The notes under the pieces are model-generated. The model made no database searches. It was not told the origin of the DNA and was given only the letters and a program-made list of their open reading frames with translations. Of a stretch of 64,000 nt of DNA, positions 59,906 to 64,000 are shown piece by piece; position 1 is the first letter of the stretch; each line of letters opens with the position of its first letter. The position numbers and the translations under genes are program-made. This DNA is from Hybos culiciformis (Eukaryota; Arthropoda; Insecta; Diptera; Hybotidae), in contig OZ023275.1 in assembly GCA_964007475.1 (NCBI GenBank), positions 41,659,381-41,723,380 of the forward strand, given 5' to 3'.

Positions 59906-59967
59906 TTATTTCATAATATGATCTGTGTTTACTCCACTCCATTTTTCAAGATTTTGAATGCGATCTT
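59906..59967 (-). other. Possible terminal exon of an unidentified minus-strand transcript
   Basis: On the minus strand a long pyrimidine tract ending TTTTTTTTCAG is followed by AA GAT CGC... encoding EDRIQNLEKWSGVNTDHIMK and a TAA at 59908-59906. The composition is unusually protein-like for this region and the acceptor is strong. I do not recognise the peptide, no partner exon was found, and no AATAAA follows closely. It could be an alternative or unrelated last exon within an Unc-76 intron, or chance. Confidence 0.3.
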
Positions 59968-61030
59968 CTGAAAAAAAAATAAAAATATTTTTTATACCAT
60001 TTGAAGTTTTTCCCACGTGCATAACTGAAAACGATAAAATAATATTATAATGTTTAAAAATAAATTCTGTAAATCTTAAAAAACAAATAAATTTATATAC
60101 ATACAGAGAAGAGAGAGAGAGATACCTAGATACACGGTAAGGTAATATAATATTGAAACCTTGATAAAAAGAAATTTAAAACCAGTATTTTTGATATAAT
60201 CGTAACAACAACAGAGATCTTCCATCAAAATAATAACATAAGAAAAAAAAAAAGTAAGCTTGAATGCTGTTGCGTTTGCGATTAAAGATTTGAAAAAGAA
60301 AATATAAAGAACGATCTTTTTTTTATTTTGTTTAATTACTTATTTCTTTTCCTTTTTGAATAATATTAAAAAAAAAAAAAAAAACAATTTTTAGGACAAC
60401 TTGTTCATTATTGCTGCTTTGTTGTGAACGTTTTAAAATCTTCTTAACCAGTGTCTTTTGAAAACTAACTGGTGGAATGGAAATGGATATGTATTTTTAT
60501 GCAACCGGTTTTATTTTTATTAAGAAATTAATTAAACAATAATAAAAATAAATTGCATAAAATTTATTTAGGCTAAAAACAAGGGTTTTTCTTTCTCATT
60601 TTTTCATTATATACCCATTCTTTCCTTCTAAGGTTGAAAGAAGTAAATTCGTGTATAAATATTTATAATCATTTTATGCAGGAAGTTTGAGGGGCATTGA
60701 AAGGAAAACTAGTACTAATGCGAAATTATTAAAATAAATATAAATAATTTTAAATTCTTTTCTAAGTTCATCTTGTTGTTTAGTGTCGATGAGTAAGGTA
60801 GATTGCATAATATAAGCATTAAATACCGATTAAGAATAATCTTCACTTTAATATACAATTTTCAAAGTACTAGGGATTTTTATAGTTATGCGTTTCTAAA
60901 TCATTCAAATACTTAAATAAATTACAAATAGTCAGCAGTCAATTACACATAAAGATAGTTGTTTCGCTTTTCAATTAATTTAGAAAAAAGAGATAATCCA
61001 GAATCGGGATAGATAAATTATGTATGTAAC

Positions 61031-61247
61031 TTAAGAGGACTTGGTACCAGTTTGGATTTTTTGTCCCAAAATTTGATTGTAGAGCCGTTTTAGATTATTT
61101 TAAAGTTTAATTTAAAAAAAACATTTCATTCACAACCTCAGGAATGTTTCATAGTTTAAAATGACATAAAACTTTTTAGAATCGGTTAAGGCTAAGTGCT
61201 CGAAATCTCTTCAAAACCATTTTGTGACACATAACAAGTCCTCTTAA
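61031..61247. mobile_element. 217-bp MITE with 13-bp terminal inverted repeats
   Basis: The exact terminal inverted repeats are TTAAGAGGACTTG (61031-61043) and CAAGTCCTCTTAA (61235-61247). The outer TTAA may be the target duplication, giving ends GAGGACTTG. There is no coding capacity. The interior is homologous to the degenerate copy at 59535-59707, so at least two family members lie within 1.7 kb. TTAA targets are typical of piggyBac-like elements, but the superfamily cannot be fixed from one copy. Confidence 0.7.
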
Positions 61248-64000
61248 TAGAAAACTCGATATCCATTTTTCAAAGATACAACGAGTGTAATTTTTTTTTG
61301 TTTCCTGAAATTTTTTATGTTTCTTCTATCTATGTTAGTAATTTAATTTTTTTTTTTTTGATAAAATTCATATTGTGATTTAAGTATACCGAATCGAATT
61401 CGTATTTATGATTGACTGAATAACATACGTAAGTATATATAGCGAGGTATATAGTATGTATAATAACAAAGAGTCTACAAAAAAAAAAAACTTAAGTATT
61501 TCAATTTATTTATTTTTTTTTAGATTAAAAAAAAAATAAATTTTTTTTAAACGTAATTCAATTTAAAACAGTGAAGTAATAAAATATTATTAACATTTTT
61601 ATATTTGTTTGTACACTTAACTTTCCCCATAATTTCTTATAGCAGGAAATTAAAAATTTTGCAAAAATAATGAAAAGTTATAAAATAAAAAAATATAAGC
61701 TTATGTGATAGAAATATGATCATTTTTTGTTATAATTTAAAAAAAAAATTTTGTAAATATTTTAAAAATTAATATTCAGTAAAATTCATATTCTTGTTAT
61801 TGATATTATAAAACACAACATATGGTGTGAAAATCAAAAGCATGAAAATAATAATATACATATTTTATCTTTTTGTATAAACTTAAAATTAATATTTTTG
61901 CTTACAAATGAAATTCCGAATTATAAAAATTAACTCATTTTGATTTGATGGGAATAGATAATACCTCTCTTAATCAAAATTTAGCAAACGTTTATAAATT
62001 GAATTTGATAATAATGGGAATAAACATTATCTATTTGAGCGTTTGAATTTTAATTATGCAGAGTAATATATTATTTTAATAATAGTTAGGTATATATTTA
62101 AATTTGTAATGGAAAACTGAATAAAAGAATGTCAAAAATGTTGAAATCAAATATACTTAAACAGTTCACAAGAGGTTGAATGTTACTGTTTACATTTATC
62201 AAAAACCTATTTATTTTGATACTTATTTACAAAAAACCTCTTTCCAATAGTAGGTGACTTATATTGTATGTTACTAAGAAAAAACTATAATAGTAAAAAA
62301 AACGAACAGATAAGTATAATAAATTTAAGAACATATTCATTTATATCTTCAACTTTTTTAATCAATCAAATTATTGGAGATTCAACGTCAGTTCATTAAT
62401 CAAAATAGAAATGTTATGTTTAAGCAAATTTTTTGTTTTGAAAACGATAGAAATTACTTATGACTTACAAAAAAAAAAAATACTCGTTAAATTATATAAG
62501 ACGTTGTCCCATATTTTTTGTACCTATTGAAGATTGTTTGGGTTTTTAATATTTTAATTTTTTGTACTTTAAAGAAAATTTAAGATTATTCATTAAAGTA
62601 AATATATGATAATTAGGATTGTACAGAAACAATTTATAATTCAATATGTGCTTGATATTTTTACTAGAGATTAGGTAGAATTTAACTTTCAACGGGTAGG
62701 TATTTAAGAGTCTCAATTTTCGAATGATATGATAACTAAAAAACATTTCTATTAACTAAATATTTTGTATGACTAAATCATATTTATTTCTAACATTTAA
62801 AAATATAGAAAAAGTACTTAAAAATTAGTCTTATTACACATATTCTACTTTTTCACATATGCATATAATTTTTCATAATAAAATTTGAAAAAAAAAAAAT
62901 GTTTTGAAGAGTTTATACTTAATAGTCGTTTAAATTAAAAACGTTTGAGCTGAAAATTGCTTTGATACTCATCATCAAGTTACTATGTATGTAAATTATG
63001 AACAAATATCATGAGTAATTTTTAATTAAGCTGATATTCTAATTTTGTATTTTGTTTTGATAAGATTGGGTCAAAATGTTTTTTACTTTATAAAGGTTAA
63101 AAACAGATTAAATTTTTTTTGTTGTATAGCATTGGTATTGCGATTTTCTGACTTTTTCACCATAATATACTTAGTAACATATACTATTACAAGATTTTGC
63201 TATAAATTTTCATCCTTACAAAGATATTGATCGAATAAAATGAGATTGTCAAAAATTAAATTATTGTGAAAAATTTATCAAAATGTTTATAATTATTAAG
63301 ATGAAAACATTTTATTATAATTTCAAAGATTCATTATTAGTTTAACACTACGTCATACTCAATATTTTTCCTAAAATGGAAATTTTATATGTATTCAATT
63401 ATTTTACCATATGGAAATTTATTGGCTTGAAGATGTTGAAATTAATTTTTTTTTTGTTTAAAAATAGGGGAGACAATAATTTCAATTTTGTTTTATTTTT
63501 AAAAATATGACGATTCTTTCGTATTAGCTTTGTGTATGTACAAAATAATGTGTCATGGCAAGTGGGAAAGAATATAAGTATCAGAAACATTTGAATGATA
63601 TTTTTTTAATTGTGCTTAGTAAGATAAGTAATAAAATTTGTACAGTTATAAGCATATAACTGAGCATATAACCATAGAGAAAGAATCTTATAGAGAGAGT
63701 TATTTTCATACACAAAAATTTGTACATGCAATTTGATTTAAATTGGTCCAATATAAATTTTGTGTGTAACTTTAATACATGAAAATAATGGTCTTATAAC
63801 ATCAAATTCAAATATAAAAATTCCGAATCTAAGTTACATTCAGGAGTTTTCGTCGGTCGCGTAACTTAAGTAAAAAAAAAAGTGAATTTTATTACTTTAA
63901 GGAACAAAACTAAGTACATAAAGTTATTTGTTCGAACATATAAGTACTTATTGATACTTAAATCAATTGCATTTTACTTTTAATAATGTTTAAACATAAA
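61248..64000. other. Right-hand AT-rich region without recognisable genes
   Basis: Only short open frames of AT-rich composition occur on either strand, and none has a family motif. I see no tRNA, splice-supported exon or element here. Confidence 0.5.

Overview
This is an AT-rich, intron-rich nuclear window from an animal, almost certainly an insect. The predicted proteins look closest to dipteran ones, but the sequence alone does not fix the order. Genes have short exons with GT-AG introns, and long T/A-rich spacers lie between them. Five conserved protein-coding genes can be read from splice junctions and protein motifs.

Layout: (1) 1-2810, minus strand: the 5' third of clathrin heavy chain (Chc); the rest lies beyond the left edge. 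(2) 6502-6926, minus: ribosomal stalk protein P2 (RpLP2), with a probable 5'UTR exon near 7.5 kb. (3) 9146-36347, plus: a complete dynamin gene (shibire) of 14 shared coding exons, a possible 12-nt microexon and two alternative last exons 5.7 kb apart. (4) 40588-47163, minus: a complete Munc18-1/Rop gene (Sec1 family) with two phase-compatible alternative versions of exon 4. (5) 52281-53260, minus: the last four coding exons of the kinesin adaptor Unc-76/FEZ. From there to the right edge I see no convincing further gene, only one possible terminal exon (59906-59967) and two related miniature repeats.

Functional theme: Chc and dynamin act in clathrin-mediated endocytosis and synaptic vesicle recycling, Rop in SNARE-dependent exocytosis, and Unc-76 in axonal transport. 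Four of the five genes are therefore vesicle/synapse genes within about 53 kb.

The most unusual content is a group of four foldback-type mobile elements: A at 7998-8815, B at 47508-48828, C at 50528-51677, and D at 50972-51359 nested in C. Each is flanked by an 8-bp direct repeat (8 or 9 bp in A). Each begins GG-N5 and then a related TG/GG-starting arm. In A, B and D the arms are arrays of GCGG...CCGC palindromes, but the arm sequence differs between elements. A, B and D also share a GC-rich internal cassette holding an invariant 20-mer. Element B carries two direct copies of a 97-bp fragment that encodes the P-loop of a GTPBP1/GTPBP2-type GTPase, which looks like gene-fragment capture. Elements A and B lie close to the start codons of shibire and Rop.
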